DNA of 64,000 bases from Planctomycetota bacterium (lineage in GTDB: Bacteria > Planctomycetota > UBA8108 > UBA1146 > JAJFFE01). Below the pieces are notes generated by a model. It saw only the letters and a program-made list of their open reading frames with translations, made no database searches and was not told where the DNA came from. This document shows, one piece after another, positions 1 to 10,934 of this stretch. The first letter of the stretch is position 1, and each line of letters begins with the position of its first letter. The stretch covers positions 30,801 to 94,800 of the forward strand of contig JAJFFE010000053.1 of assembly GCA_021776775.1 (NCBI GenBank), written 5' to 3'. The translations under genes were made by a program, and so were the position numbers.

Positions 1-1
1 C

Positions 2-1336
2 AACGGCTGGGTGTTCTACTACTCGTGGCCAGTCGATTTGACCGAAGACGAGCGGTTCACTCTTCCTCCGGAGACCATTACGCTTCTCGAAAGCCTCGAG
101 ACTCCGGTCGAGGTTGTGATCCCGTTTCGGTTCGGCTCGGACTTGAAGGGGGTCTTGGAGCGTAAGGTCTTTCAACGCGCTTCCAGAGTGTTGTTGGAGA
201 TGGAACGAGTCAGCCCGGCGAATCTGCGAGTCGTGAAGCAGCTCGAGGTCGGGGCTGATCCCGACGAGTGGCAACTCGTTCAAGCCGAGTACAAGCTCGA
301 GTCCATCAATCGAATCTACCTCATCACGCCAGACCGTCGTGAGGTCTTGGCGCCGAGCGACCTCGCCGTGTTCCGTTCGGTGGATGAGCTGGCGTTGGGA
401 GAGCAGACCGAACTGATCGCTGAGAACGTGGTCGAGGCTCTAACGGTTGCGCTTCGTCGCGTCGTACAGGCAGAGCGGCCGCAGATCCTGATCACGCAAG
501 GCCACGGGGAGATGCCCATCGAGGCGATGTCCGTGTTTGCTCGTGATATCGCTGAGCGAGGATTCGACGTTCGCCCGATCAACCTGCGCGAAGTTCAGCA
601 GATTCCCGAGGAGACCGACCTGCTGGTGATTGCGTGTCACGGTACTCAACAAGGATTCGACGGATTCGGCCGAGATGTCGTATCGATCCTCGAGTCGTTC
701 GTCGAGCGCGGCGGTGCACTCTTCATGACCCTTCCGTTTGACCGACCCACGGGGTTGGAAGAGTGCTTGTCAAAGCACGGGATCGATGTGTTGCCGGGCG
801 ACGTCGCGCGAGTCGGCGTGGACAACAAAGGTCTGAAGCGGGCGAATCGCGGGTTTACGACGCCATTCTTCAACAAGGAGCACCCCATTACTCGGCGATT
901 CGAAGCGGGTAAGGATCAAGCGCACTTCTATGTGTCCCGAGCGCTCGATGGATCCGCGGATACCCTGCTCATGACCGGCGAAGATTGCTGGTTGGAAACG
1001 ACCACGACGTTACGACGAGATGCTGCCGAGCAGACTGGACCGTTCCGTATCGCCATGGCGAGCAAAGGCGATCAGTCACGAATCGTCGTGTTTGGGCCCG
1101 TCTTCGTCACGCTGGACAAGCACTACAGCGGAGTCGCACGTCAGACTCTTCTCAACTCGATCTTCTGGTTGACGCACCAAGAGACGTTGTCGGCGGGCTC
1201 GCTCGCTTCGGAGACCACACGGAGGATCCAGCTCAACGACAAAACTCAATCCGCGTTCTTCTGGACATGTATTTTCGTCGTGCCGGGGTGCTCGATCTTG
1301 GCCGGTCTGCTTGCTGCCTGGTTCAGGAGGCGATGA
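2..1336 (+). CDS. GldG-like ABC-type auxiliary/transport protein, 5' truncated by window edge
   Basis: ORF open from the window edge (NGWVFYYSWPVDLTEDERFTL...); GldG-like 'EDERFTLPPETITLLESLETPVEV' and a C-terminal TM segment; followed directly by a DUF4340-like gene, the usual neighbour. Confidence 0.7.
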   Translation, partial: NGWVFYYSWPVDLTEDERFTLPPETITLLESLETPVEVVIPFRFGSDLKGVLERKVFQRASRVLLEMERVSPANLRVVKQLEVGADPDEWQLVQAEYKLESINRIYLITPDRREVLAPSDLAVFRSVDELALGEQTELIAENVVEALTVALRRVVQAERPQILITQGHGEMPIEAMSVFARDIAERGFDVRPINLREVQQIPEETDLLVIACHGTQQGFDGFGRDVVSILESFVERGGALFMTLPFDRPTGLEECLSKHGIDVLPGDVARVGVDNKGLKRANRGFTTPFFNKEHPITRRFEAGKDQAHFYVSRALDGSADTLLMTGEDCWLETTTTLRRDAAEQTGPFRIAMASKGDQSRIVVFGPVFVTLDKHYSGVARQTLLNSIFWLTHQETLSAGSLASETTRRIQLNDKTQSAFFWTCIFVVPGCSILAGLLAAWFRRR

Positions 1337-1337
1337 G

Positions 1338-3152
1338 ATGGATCTTCGTACGACTCTGTTTTTGCTCGTCCTAGCTGTCGTCGCTAGTGTCGGTGTCGAG
1401 ATGTCGCTGACCGGACGACACGCTTGGTTCGTGGGTGATCGCAATCAACCCTTTGCGACCTATCGCAAAGAGTTCTTTCGCGAAATTCACATCGAACGCG
1501 AGAGCGACGCGGTCGCGTTGTCCGGCGTTGGCTCCGAGTGGTTCATTCACCGCCCGATCGAGTTTCCCGCTCGGTTGTCCACCATCGAGCGCTTGATTCG
1601 CACCATACGTCATCTACGTATTCGCGGTGAGATCGGCCCCTACGACGGCGGCTACGGCATCGCTGAATCGCGGCTCAAGGTCAGTTTTGTCGATGGATCG
1701 GGGACTCGCCGGCAGCTAGCCTTCGGTGACGAGATCCAAGTCGGCAGCAATCGATACGTGTACTTCGAAGCGGACGGCCAAGTGTCGTGGTGCGATGTGA
1801 CCGCTCGCGACGCGTTGCGGGACGTTACGGTCACGGAGCTGCGCGACGATGCTCTGACCACGGTCTTCGCTGGACAGGCCGAGAAGCTAGTGATCGATCG
1901 CGGCGATGGTGCCGGGCGCACCGTTGTCGAAAACGTTCAAGACTCGGGTTGGCGCGTGGTCGAGCCGTACGTGACCGAAGCCGCGCCCGAAGAGGTCGTG
2001 CATACGATCGCGGTACTGAACGCTTGGGGTATTGACGATTACGTTCTCGACGGTGTTCTTCCCGAGAATGCGCCACAAGACCTAGGGTTCAACCCGCCCC
2101 GGTACCGTATCGAGATTCATGGGGTGAGCGGGGCCCGCGACGTGCTCCTCGTCGGAGCAGACGTACCCGCGGAGGCCGGCGGTGAAGTGGAATTCACCTA
2201 CGTCGCGTGGGAGGGTAAGCCGTTCGTGTTTCGAGCGCTGCGCGATCCGGTGATCTTGTTCGAACGAGACCCGGACGCCTTCCGGAGTCGCGATTTGTTC
2301 TCACTACCTGATCCCGAGGTCGAGTGGGTCGAAATCGTCGGCGACACCCGCGTGCGCGTCGAGTTGACCGGAGCCAATCGGGAGAAGATGACGGTTGATG
2401 GCGGGTCCGAAACCTACCCGGTCGACCGTGACTACCTCGTTCAGATCGTCGAGCGGCTCCGCAATGCCAAGGTACAAGAGTTCACGCCGCGTGCCGGAGA
2501 TCTCCAAGCGCAAGGGCTCGGCCTGGTCACCCCAGATCTTATTGTGCGAATCAAGTCGAAGGATGGGGACGTCGAAGAGCTTCGGGTGGGACGCACCCTG
2601 ACTCCAGAAGACGCGGAGAGCCGCGGGGGCGTACTCGAGGGTTTCCACTACGTGTGGAACCGACGCTGGGAGGGCTACTTTGCGGTGGCGGAGGTCCCGT
2701 TGGGCAGGCTCCTCTGGACAGCGCCGTACTCGCTTCGTTCCCCGACCGTTCACGACCTACCGATGCCAGCCGTCGGTCGGATCTCGCTGCAAGTGCCAGG
2801 GTCGAAGCCGATCGCATTTGAACGAGCCACTACCGCGTGGATCGTCGCTGGTGATCGCAAGCTCGCCGACATGGATGACACCAATCGATTGCTCACGTAC
2901 CTGTACACGATGGTGGCGATCGAGTGGCGACCGCGCCGCGATGGCGACCCGGGGCCCGACGCCTACGAACTGAAAGCGGAAGTCGGGCGACCCGGCATGG
3001 GCAGCACGACGTTCTGGGTGGGGCCGGAGATTCCCGGCCAACCCGGAGACCGGTGGGTTCGTTACGACGACAGCGATTGGGTGTTCTTGTACCGAACCGG
3101 AGATGTGAAACCGAACCCGGTGAGATTCCTCATCCTCAGTGCGAGTGACTAG
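1338..3152 (+). CDS. DUF4340-like membrane-anchored protein
   Basis: ATG MDLRTTLFLLVLAVVASVGVEM (N-terminal TM) 1 nt after the GldG-like stop; domain layout and context match DUF4340 proteins that pair with GldG. Confidence 0.65.
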   Translation: MDLRTTLFLLVLAVVASVGVEMSLTGRHAWFVGDRNQPFATYRKEFFREIHIERESDAVALSGVGSEWFIHRPIEFPARLSTIERLIRTIRHLRIRGEIGPYDGGYGIAESRLKVSFVDGSGTRRQLAFGDEIQVGSNRYVYFEADGQVSWCDVTARDALRDVTVTELRDDALTTVFAGQAEKLVIDRGDGAGRTVVENVQDSGWRVVEPYVTEAAPEEVVHTIAVLNAWGIDDYVLDGVLPENAPQDLGFNPPRYRIEIHGVSGARDVLLVGADVPAEAGGEVEFTYVAWEGKPFVFRALRDPVILFERDPDAFRSRDLFSLPDPEVEWVEIVGDTRVRVELTGANREKMTVDGGSETYPVDRDYLVQIVERLRNAKVQEFTPRAGDLQAQGLGLVTPDLIVRIKSKDGDVEELRVGRTLTPEDAESRGGVLEGFHYVWNRRWEGYFAVAEVPLGRLLWTAPYSLRSPTVHDLPMPAVGRISLQVPGSKPIAFERATTAWIVAGDRKLADMDDTNRLLTYLYTMVAIEWRPRRDGDPGPDAYELKAEVGRPGMGSTTFWVGPEIPGQPGDRWVRYDDSDWVFLYRTGDVKPNPVRFLILSASD

Positions 3153-3155
3153 CCG

Positions 3156-3449
3156 GTGGACGGCATCAGCTGCGATCGTTGCGGGGTTTCGCTGCTCGTC
3201 GAGAGCGACGTTCGGTATGTCGTCAATCTCGAGGCGTACGCGGCGTATGATCCGTTGGAGATAACTTCCGGTGAACTAGAGCGCGATTTCGACGCCGAGT
3301 ATCGCGCTCTGATCGATCGGATCGAAGTGACGTCCGCGGACGAGTTAGAAGAGCAAGTGTACGTTCGACGCAGCTACGATCTGTGTCCGGCGTGCCACGG
3401 AACGTTTCTGAAAGATCCGATTCAGAAGGCGTCGCTCGATCAGCAGTAG
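3156..3449 (+). CDS. Small zinc-ribbon-like hypothetical protein (CDRCG ... CPACH)
   Basis: GTG start just after the preceding stop; two CxxC-type motifs. Confidence 0.55.
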   Translation: MDGISCDRCGVSLLVESDVRYVVNLEAYAAYDPLEITSGELERDFDAEYRALIDRIEVTSADELEEQVYVRRSYDLCPACHGTFLKDPIQKASLDQQ

Positions 3450-4057
3450 CTCGAGTGGGTCGACCATCTTGCTGATGTGAGTTGCGGCAGTAATACGCCG
3501 TTGCCAGTGCCCTGACCCTTCGGCCGGGCTCCCACCCCTCCATCGACTAAGCGAAGCCGCTCAGGTTGCGCTTCCCGTGACTCCCTTGTGATGGTCACTG
3601 ATCGAACCCTCACCCGGAGTTGTGTTCTTTGGCCGGACCGATTGTCCGGTCGACTCCGAGACGTTGAACCGCTTCGGAGCGCCACCGCTCTCGAAAATCG
3701 AGGAAGAGTCGGTCACGACCTCGGCGCATCCAGGATTGCAACCAGAGCGGGAGATTTGAAGCCACCAGAAGATCGGCGCCGAGTCTGAGGAGACGTTCGC
3801 TGAGCATCGAGTTTCGAGCGACTGAACTTGATCGGCTGCCGTCGTCGGTTTTCGAATCGTATGAGGCGCAAGTTGCTAACTTCGCGACGTCGTTCACACC
3901 AGATGATGACTACGGTGTGGGGAAAGAGCACCGGTTCGTCAACGCGGTGCTCGAGCTGATCTAACTGTCGAGAAGATCACAAAGGTCACCGATGTCCGCC
4001 ATGACAATTCTCTACGATCACCGCCATGGTCGAACAGGAGCTTGCCGGGTAGAGCCC

Positions 4058-4972
4058 CTACGAGCGAGCTTTTTTCGGTTTGAAGTACTCGACCGCGTAC
4101 CCCATCAAGTACGCCTGCTCGACTCCGAGACGAATCCAGCGTCCGGTCAAGAAGGAGCGAAGGAGTCGTCCTGGATAGGCCAGTGCTCGCTTCATGACCG
4201 GGACCCTCGATGGGAATTGGTTCTTTCGGTGGCCGTCGCTCAGGTTGTAGACGCGATCGGGGTAGTTGCGTTGTGCGAAAGCGCTGCCGCGTCCGTTACG
4301 AAAGTACATCTTCAGCACAGCACCGAGCCCCTCCGGAAGCGGATGGCTGACGTACGTATTCGGCGCGATAGCCACTCGATACCCGGCGTCTCGCACTTTG
4401 TGTCTCAAGAGGGGATCGAGTCCTCGGACCAACTCTTCATCCTCGCCACCGATCGCTTCGAACAGCGATTTTGGCATCGCCAGGCATGGGTGCTGAACCA
4501 TGTCGGAGTCCACCAACGAATTGACGATCGGAAAGAGTCGACGCGGAATCTGTTGCGATGCGTTTTTCTGAAAGCGCGTGCAGCCGGGCGGGAGGACCGT
4601 GCTGGCGCCGACCATTCCCACGTCGGGATTGGCGTCGAGCACTTCGAGGAGATTCTCGAGGACGCGAGGTGTACCGATAATGGTGTCGTCGTCCATCGTT
4701 GCGATGACACTGGCTCTCGCTTGGCGTACACCCCGGTTGATCGCCCGACCCTGACGATTATCACCGATCACGAGCAGCACCTCGAAATCGGTCACCGTTT
4801 GCTCGTGGAGATCCTCCAGGAGCTTGTCGAGAAGACCGCGACGGATTCCATCGCGAGTCGGAATGACCACGCTCACGCGCGGGGGGGCGTCGCCGTCACC
4901 GTAGACGAACCGCTCGATTCGGCTGGTGTCGGTCGGGAGTGCGGAAGCAGTCGACGAAGGTCTTGCAGTCAT
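4058..4972 (-). CDS. Glycosyltransferase family 2 (GT-A)
   Basis: RVSVVIPTRDGIRRGLLDKLLEDL..., TMDDDTI DxD-like motif; ATG at 4972 preceded by a GAGGTG-type SD. Confidence 0.85.
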   Translation of the reverse strand: MTARPSSTASALPTDTSRIERFVYGDGDAPPRVSVVIPTRDGIRRGLLDKLLEDLHEQTVTDFEVLLVIGDNRQGRAINRGVRQARASVIATMDDDTIIGTPRVLENLLEVLDANPDVGMVGASTVLPPGCTRFQKNASQQIPRRLFPIVNSLVDSDMVQHPCLAMPKSLFEAIGGEDEELVRGLDPLLRHKVRDAGYRVAIAPNTYVSHPLPEGLGAVLKMYFRNGRGSAFAQRNYPDRVYNLSDGHRKNQFPSRVPVMKRALAYPGRLLRSFLTGRWIRLGVEQAYLMGYAVEYFKPKKARS

Positions 4973-5308
4973 GGTCACCTCGGAGAAGTTCACGGATAGA
5001 ACGCAGTGCTCGCCCGCTCGCTATATCGGCCCGTACACGCAACGGCTTGACGCTCGACACGTCCCCTAGAGCGATTCCGGCTCTATCCGTGGCCGCCGCC
5101 CTCGACTCGCGCATGGATCCGTAGCTCCATCGGTCTTCTGTCGTTGACCTTAGGGGGCCGGGTAGCGGCGGGCGTCGCTCGTGCCGGGACTCGACCTGCG
5201 CCGTGGCGAGATTCGTGATGCTCGCTATAGTGACGCAACGGTTTTGGCCGGATCGCCCCGATTCGCCCAGCCGAGATCCAGGGTGGGACTACGGCGGAGG
5301 TACGCTCG

Positions 5309-6757
5309 ATGCGGTGCGGAACGGTGATCGCTGGTCTACTACTGGTCGGTCTCGCTGCCGTCCCGTTTGCTATCGTTGCGATGCTCGAAGACGCTGAGGA
5401 AAAGAAGCGCCAGGAGAAGTCGGTTCGTGACCGGAAGGTCTACGTGACTCCGGGCCAGCCTGGAACGACCAGACCAATAGAGACGCCGACGACCCCGGTG
5501 GCACCACCAGTCGTGACCCGAGTTGCGCCGCCCGTTGAGTCGGTTACTCCGGCTGATCCTGGCTCGGCCGTGACGTTCGTCGGTGCGCTGCGGTTGCCCG
5601 GATCCAAGCGGGCGATCAATCGACAACTCACCCTCACCACCGCGGTCGGTGAGCGAGTCGTCTTCACGAACGAGAGTGGGGATTTCTCCTTCGTCGTTTC
5701 GTCCAACCATTTTCCGATGACGTTGTCGGATTCGAGCGCCGCTCCGATCTACACACAGCGTTCGTTCCGCGAGGCGCAGCCCACCTACCTGAACATCGAA
5801 CTGCTTCGCCCGACGCGTCGATTCAAAGGCCTGATTCAGCCCCGGGCGGTGAGTGCATCGCGCTTCGCGGACGGGTCTCATCGGGTTCGCGTCTTTGGGG
5901 AGACTGCACTCGAAGCTGGGCAGTCGTTGTTCGCCTACCTTTTGTCGAGCACGAAAGTCGTCTCGTCAGGCCTTCATTACCATTCGAGCGATGGAGTGCT
6001 GGCCGACATGCTTCTCCCGGCCAGAAATCTTCATTCCGGTCGATTCCAGTTCAAAGTAGCGTGGAAACCGAGCTCTGCCGACCCCGCGATGATCGATACT
6101 GTGCGCGAGTACGTCGGCCTTTCTCCGGCCGATGGCCTCCCGGGCGAACTCGACGCGCGGGGGTTCATTTACATCGGGCGACCTGAGGAGGAATCGGCTC
6201 AAGAGAAGGAGATCCGGGATTACTGCCGCAAGGCGCTCGTCGAGGTGCAGTCGGCTCGGGATTTGATCTTGATCATCGCATGGCAGGTCCGCGCTCGAGA
6301 GGTTGCCACTACTGCCGAGGAAAAAGAAGATTGGCACCAGGAGATCGCGTTCGTCGAGAACAAGCCGCGCCAACAGGCACTTGCGAAGTACCCACCGTTT
6401 CAGTCCAGCGATGGCATGTGGCGAAAGGGTGGGATGAAGCTGCGCCGCTGGCGGAAGTTGATCGACGAGAAACTGCCTGAACGGTGGAAGCCGTTGCGCG
6501 ACCCGAGCAACTTCCCGTATCCCGACAAGTACCCGGAGATCGCCGTTCGCGTACCAGCGTTGTTCGCGGAACTCAATCGTCTGACCCGATTCGAATCTCG
6601 ACTGTTGTACGAGGCGATGGGCGAGTCGCCGGATGAGCGCGACTACGTCGATTCGAACTTCGGGCCATGGGACGAGCGGCGATTATCAATCGGCCGACTC
6701 AACCGGGTTTCGAAGGAACTCATCGAGCAACTCGACCTGGGGCGAACTCGCGACTGA
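5309..6757 (+). CDS. Hypothetical secreted/membrane-anchored protein
   Basis: Long ORF with N-terminal hydrophobic segment and a Thr/Pro-rich linker; no family recognised. Confidence 0.6.
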   Translation: MRCGTVIAGLLLVGLAAVPFAIVAMLEDAEEKKRQEKSVRDRKVYVTPGQPGTTRPIETPTTPVAPPVVTRVAPPVESVTPADPGSAVTFVGALRLPGSKRAINRQLTLTTAVGERVVFTNESGDFSFVVSSNHFPMTLSDSSAAPIYTQRSFREAQPTYLNIELLRPTRRFKGLIQPRAVSASRFADGSHRVRVFGETALEAGQSLFAYLLSSTKVVSSGLHYHSSDGVLADMLLPARNLHSGRFQFKVAWKPSSADPAMIDTVREYVGLSPADGLPGELDARGFIYIGRPEEESAQEKEIRDYCRKALVEVQSARDLILIIAWQVRAREVATTAEEKEDWHQEIAFVENKPRQQALAKYPPFQSSDGMWRKGGMKLRRWRKLIDEKLPERWKPLRDPSNFPYPDKYPEIAVRVPALFAELNRLTRFESRLLYEAMGESPDERDYVDSNFGPWDERRLSIGRLNRVSKELIEQLDLGRTRD

Positions 6758-6772
6758 GGAAGACTTCGCGAG

Positions 6773-7525
6773 TCACTTCTTCTTCGGTTCCTTCGGCTGA
6801 CTCCCGGACTTCTCGTTGGGGCGGTGCACGATGGCAAGTTCGCCCTGCTCGTAGCGGGTCACCAGCCCTCGCTTTGAAAGCCAGACCTGACCCTTCATCC
6901 CTGGCGCGACGAATGACCACCGCGTCTCATCTCCTTCGACCTTTTCCTTGGTGATCGTTGTTTTCAGGATCGCCGTGCTGCCTCGGGGATCGATGAGATC
7001 GTGAGTACAGGTCCCGGTCTCGTGGGCCAGTGCCATGACGAATACGAGATGCTCGAACGCCTGGAGGGCCAGGAAAAACCCTGGCATGGGCGTGATGAGG
7101 TCCGTGTGCGTCACGGTTTGGCCGATCGCGCGGCGCACCGACATGATCCCGTTGTCCACGACAGCGCTGATTTCGTCCTTGACGCCCCAACTTCCCGCGG
7201 ATCGCGTCGTTTGTTGGCTGACGTAGGAGCGGGCGGCGTGGCTCGCTGCGTCGACGATGGTTTGGTTGGACGACCGCATGGCGTTTCCGCGCGCCGAAAA
7301 CGTCCACTGACCGAGAATCTGCCGCTCGTTCTCACGGGGAGCATCCGGTGACTCGGCGTCCTTCGTCTTTACCGGGCGGGTAGTGACGGTAAAGGTCGTT
7401 TCTCCGACCTCTTTTCCGTTCAAAATCCACGAGTAGGTGTAGGTCCCATCAGGGATTGTGGGGCTTGCAGGCGTGTCGGCTGGCACGGAAAAGAGCAAAG
7501 CGGCAATTACGACGGACGGAAACAT
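6773..7525 (-). CDS. Hypothetical exported protein (DUF3108-like appearance)
   Basis: MFPSVVIAALLFSVPADTPA signal-like N-terminus, beta-rich YSWILNGKEVGETTFTVTTRP. Confidence 0.5.
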   Translation of the reverse strand: MFPSVVIAALLFSVPADTPASPTIPDGTYTYSWILNGKEVGETTFTVTTRPVKTKDAESPDAPRENERQILGQWTFSARGNAMRSSNQTIVDAASHAARSYVSQQTTRSAGSWGVKDEISAVVDNGIMSVRRAIGQTVTHTDLITPMPGFFLALQAFEHLVFVMALAHETGTCTHDLIDPRGSTAILKTTITKEKVEGDETRWSFVAPGMKGQVWLSKRGLVTRYEQGELAIVHRPNEKSGSQPKEPKKK

Positions 7526-8170
7526 ACCGTCAGTCCTTTCAATTCTTCCGGGTCTTCTTTGGTTCGGATCGCGTCCAGAGAGACGCGTTCGCCATGGGTC
7601 GTACAGTGAGGAGCAAAGGACCGGTAGCCTCGGAGGGAGTCCCATGGTTCTGCTCTATCCAGATGGTGTCAACGGAATTCCCTGCCCGTATCGATCCCAT
7701 ACGCTGAACGTTCTGTGTCGGAGATATGACCCGGACTGAGGTGTAGGCCCCAATTCTGGTCGTGAATCCGGCATTCGGGACGGCTCGCCTTCGTCCCAGG
7801 CTGCGACCGATCCGTAACTTTTCCGTAAGGGGGGCGCAGGCCACAACGTTCAATATACTAGTAAGATAACGTAATAGTTCCCGGCGCGAACCCTCGTCGA
7901 ACGTCCAATTGACGTCGACTGCGTCGGTAAGTGTCGAAGGTGGTCATCTGATTGCAGGCCGCGGGCACGACGTAAAAGCATCGTCTTACTCCAGCGGGGT
8001 AGTTCAACCCAGTTTGGAATGACGGGAAGCTGAGACTGGCTCGATCCACTTCTTATCGGGTGTGACGGATTCGAGCGACGTACTGGTGGGGACCCAAAAT
8101 GACACGGCCTCTGCGTCTCGGCGCAGAGTTGTGCCGGGCTCACTATGGGCAGCAATTGAGAGGGATCGGA

Positions 8171-9184
8171 ATGGGACGCGAACTTTCCATGGTTCGGAAG
8201 CTCGAGAAAATCGAGAAGGAGATGGGCTACTGCCAGATCAAGCTGGAGAAGGCAGAACGTCTACGAGTCCAGCTCCGATTCTTGAAGCTCCACGAACGCT
8301 CCCTCGAAGAGTCCATCACTCGTTTCCGCGAGCTTGCGGGTGACTCTGATCTTCACGGGAACGAGTTGGCTGGCGTCCGGTTGGACGACGTGTACCACGA
8401 GGTGACGTTGGATGATCGAACCCCATTGGCGGACGAGTTCCGTCAGGCGTTCCGAGTGGCCGGCTCCCTCGGCATGCTCGAGGACGAGAAAGCTACTCTT
8501 GAACGCGAGATCGAAGATCTCGACGAACGGCTTCAGACATTCGACGTCTTCGATGACAAACGGGAGATGCTGATGGCTGAGCGAGAGCACGCGCTGCTCT
8601 CGTTCCGGACGGAGGGCGCCGAGCCGATCGCGGCGATTTCGCGAGAATTCGACGAGATCGAAGATAGCTGGAATGGTCTGACCGAAGACCTGATGAACAT
8701 CGATGAAGCGCTGAAGCACATCGGGCACGCGGCCGACTACCTTCGATCGGCGAGAGGATTCGTTCTTGCGGGTCGAAGCCAATTCACGATCGAGACTTGG
8801 CTGCGCGAAGGCTATCTTCTTGACCTGTTCAAGCACACGTCAGTCGGACGTGCGAAGGTCATGGTCGAAGGGGCTGATCGGAACCTGAAAGTCGCGTTAC
8901 GCGAGCTGATTTGTCTGGACGAAGTCACCATTGACCCCGAAGACTTCGAGCACCTGCTCTTGCCGTTTCTCGATTCGCTTTTCGAAGACCTATTCGTGCG
9001 CTGCAAGCTTCGCAAGTCGATGGAGCTTTTGGAGGGTAGGGTCGCACGGCTCGAACGGCTGTATGGAGAGCTGGATGGGTTGCGCCAGAAAGTCCTCGAG
9101 CTGCAGGGCGAACAAGAGGAAGAGCGCGTTCGCTTGTTCACGCAGATCGGCGACGAACGTCGAAAGCTTCCGCTGGTGACGTAG
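8171..9184 (+). CDS. Hypothetical coiled-coil protein
   Basis: Long ORF with heptad-like charged repeats; internal ATG MGRELSMVRKLEKIEKEM chosen as start (ORF track extends to 8099). Confidence 0.55.
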   Translation: MGRELSMVRKLEKIEKEMGYCQIKLEKAERLRVQLRFLKLHERSLEESITRFRELAGDSDLHGNELAGVRLDDVYHEVTLDDRTPLADEFRQAFRVAGSLGMLEDEKATLEREIEDLDERLQTFDVFDDKREMLMAEREHALLSFRTEGAEPIAAISREFDEIEDSWNGLTEDLMNIDEALKHIGHAADYLRSARGFVLAGRSQFTIETWLREGYLLDLFKHTSVGRAKVMVEGADRNLKVALRELICLDEVTIDPEDFEHLLLPFLDSLFEDLFVRCKLRKSMELLEGRVARLERLYGELDGLRQKVLELQGEQEEERVRLFTQIGDERRKLPLVT

Positions 9185-9217
9185 ATCGTTGAACCGTTCG
9201 TTAGAGCGTACACAAAG

Positions 9218-9256
9218 AGAGCCGGGCGAGAGCGGTATCCGTTCTCGCCCGGCTCT
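9218..9256. terminator. Bidirectional-looking hairpin between convergent genes
   Basis: AGAGCCGGGCGAGA...TCTCGCCCGGCTCT, 14-bp perfect stem between the + ORF ending 9184 and the - ORF ending 9279. Confidence 0.7.
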
Positions 9257-9278
9257 GTTCGTTGGTCGACTGCGTGCC

Positions 9279-10817
9279 CTACGCTTCTTCGAGCTCGGCG
9301 TCTGATTCGACTTCGATCACCGCTTCGACGCTGCGCGCTTCATCGAGGGACGCGTCGAGAGCTCGGTGAATCTCGGAGCGGATTCTCCCGGGCAGTTCCT
9401 GAAGTTCACTGAGCGAAGCGAGCGCTTCGTCGAGCGCTGGGATGCTGGGTGCTTCACGCTGCTCTTCCAGTTCGGTCATCGCCTCGATCACGCATTGGCG
9501 GATGTGCTGCGACAAGTTCCGGGTCTCCTCCAGGTGGCTGTTGATCGTGTGGACCAGCAGGGAGAAGTCCTTGCGCAGATTCATGACCATGTCCGGCAGC
9601 TCGAGCATGTTGTCGGGAAGCGTGTTCCCTTCGATGAGGGAGCGGACGACATCGACGATTTCCGTCGGTGTTGAACTTGCCGCCGGAGCGGACTCGGCGA
9701 TCATTGCTGTCGTCGGTGCTTCTGTGGGCGGCGTTACCGAGCGAATGGCATTGGGTATCGAGTGTTCAAGCTCGAGGCAGCGATCGAGGACTGTTTGCGT
9801 CGTCTTAGCATGAAAAGCTTCGACCGAGGCCCGGACGCCTTCTTCGAGACTCTCGAGTCGCGCCAATAGAACGGCGTCGGTCAGTCCGTCGTCTGCATCT
9901 TGTTCGCGCTCTATCTCGTTCACGGTCTCGCGAATCGCTGACCGTATAGTCTGATCCACGTCGACCGTTGAGCCGCTGGCGGTTTGCATGGCGAACGACT
10001 CGATGCGCTGAATGAGTTCGCGCTCGAACGCCTCTAGCCTCGGCACGATCGAGGACTCGGACGGCTCGCCGCCCTTAGTTGAAGCATCGCCAGCGATCGC
10101 GGCAGGCGCGGTCGTCGTGTTCGAAAACTCGGTTCGGAGCTTCTCGAATTGTTGATCGAGTAGCTCGGCGATCTCACTAGTGGACGCTCCCCCCTGGACC
10201 GTGTTCGGCGACGCGGGGTCCGACGCTGCACTGGAGAGTAGTTGTTCCAGTCCGTCGAGTTTTTCGAGAACCGGAGCGAGCGAGCTCGACAGGTCGAGCT
10301 GGGCCCCGGTGTCGTCCGCTGTCCCAGTGCGCTGCTCGAGAGCTGGGAGGATGGTGTTCGTCAGTCGGGATACAGCGTTCTCGAGTTCAGCGATCGTCGC
10401 ATCGGGAACGCCGTTCATGCGGTCGAGTCGGGCCACGACTGCCTGCTCGAACGATGCGAGTTGCTCCGCAAACGGGGCGGGGTCCACCGCTGGACTCGGT
10501 GTCGGAGCCGGCTCCGACGACGTGGTCAGAGATTCGAGCTTGCGATCCAAGTTGCCGACCACGCTGGTGAAGTCACCGATCGCTTGCTGTAGACCGTCGG
10601 GGTTGCTAGCGCCAGATTGGACATCGCGCATCTTCGCGTCGAACCGGGCGACCGCTCCGTTGATTCTCTCCTTGAGATCTCCAGTGAGTCGGGTTTGGAC
10701 TCTCTCGAGGATCCCGGCGTAAGAAACATCGTCCTGAGCGCGAGCGGCCTCGGTACTCTGGGAGAGGTGGTTCTGGCGGTTGAGCTGCCGAATGGTCCCG
10801 AGGAGATCCTTGGACAT
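9279..10817 (-). CDS. Hypothetical Glu/Ala/Ser-rich coiled-coil protein
   Basis: Long ORF; start MSKDLLGTIRQLN (10817) preferred over the upstream in-frame ATG at 10847. Confidence 0.6.
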   Translation of the reverse strand: MSKDLLGTIRQLNRQNHLSQSTEAARAQDDVSYAGILERVQTRLTGDLKERINGAVARFDAKMRDVQSGASNPDGLQQAIGDFTSVVGNLDRKLESLTTSSEPAPTPSPAVDPAPFAEQLASFEQAVVARLDRMNGVPDATIAELENAVSRLTNTILPALEQRTGTADDTGAQLDLSSSLAPVLEKLDGLEQLLSSAASDPASPNTVQGGASTSEIAELLDQQFEKLRTEFSNTTTAPAAIAGDASTKGGEPSESSIVPRLEAFERELIQRIESFAMQTASGSTVDVDQTIRSAIRETVNEIEREQDADDGLTDAVLLARLESLEEGVRASVEAFHAKTTQTVLDRCLELEHSIPNAIRSVTPPTEAPTTAMIAESAPAASSTPTEIVDVVRSLIEGNTLPDNMLELPDMVMNLRKDFSLLVHTINSHLEETRNLSQHIRQCVIEAMTELEEQREAPSIPALDEALASLSELQELPGRIRSEIHRALDASLDEARSVEAVIEVESDAELEEA

Positions 10818-10934
10818 AACGTTTTTTTTTCTGTCGATATCTTCCATCGTGGTCGATGGGCACGGATTGACGGAGCATCAAAAAGTACGATGCCGGAGCG
10901 CACCCGGCCAAGTGGAGACCAAGTACAAGAGGCA

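Noticed and set aside
3992-4999. 335-aa plus-strand ORF
   Set aside because: Antisense to a clear GT2 gene with recognisable motifs
10820-10832. A8 homopolymer (minus strand) as a programmed frameshift site
   Set aside because: It lies upstream of the likely start codon at 10817, so it is probably 5' untranslated sequence
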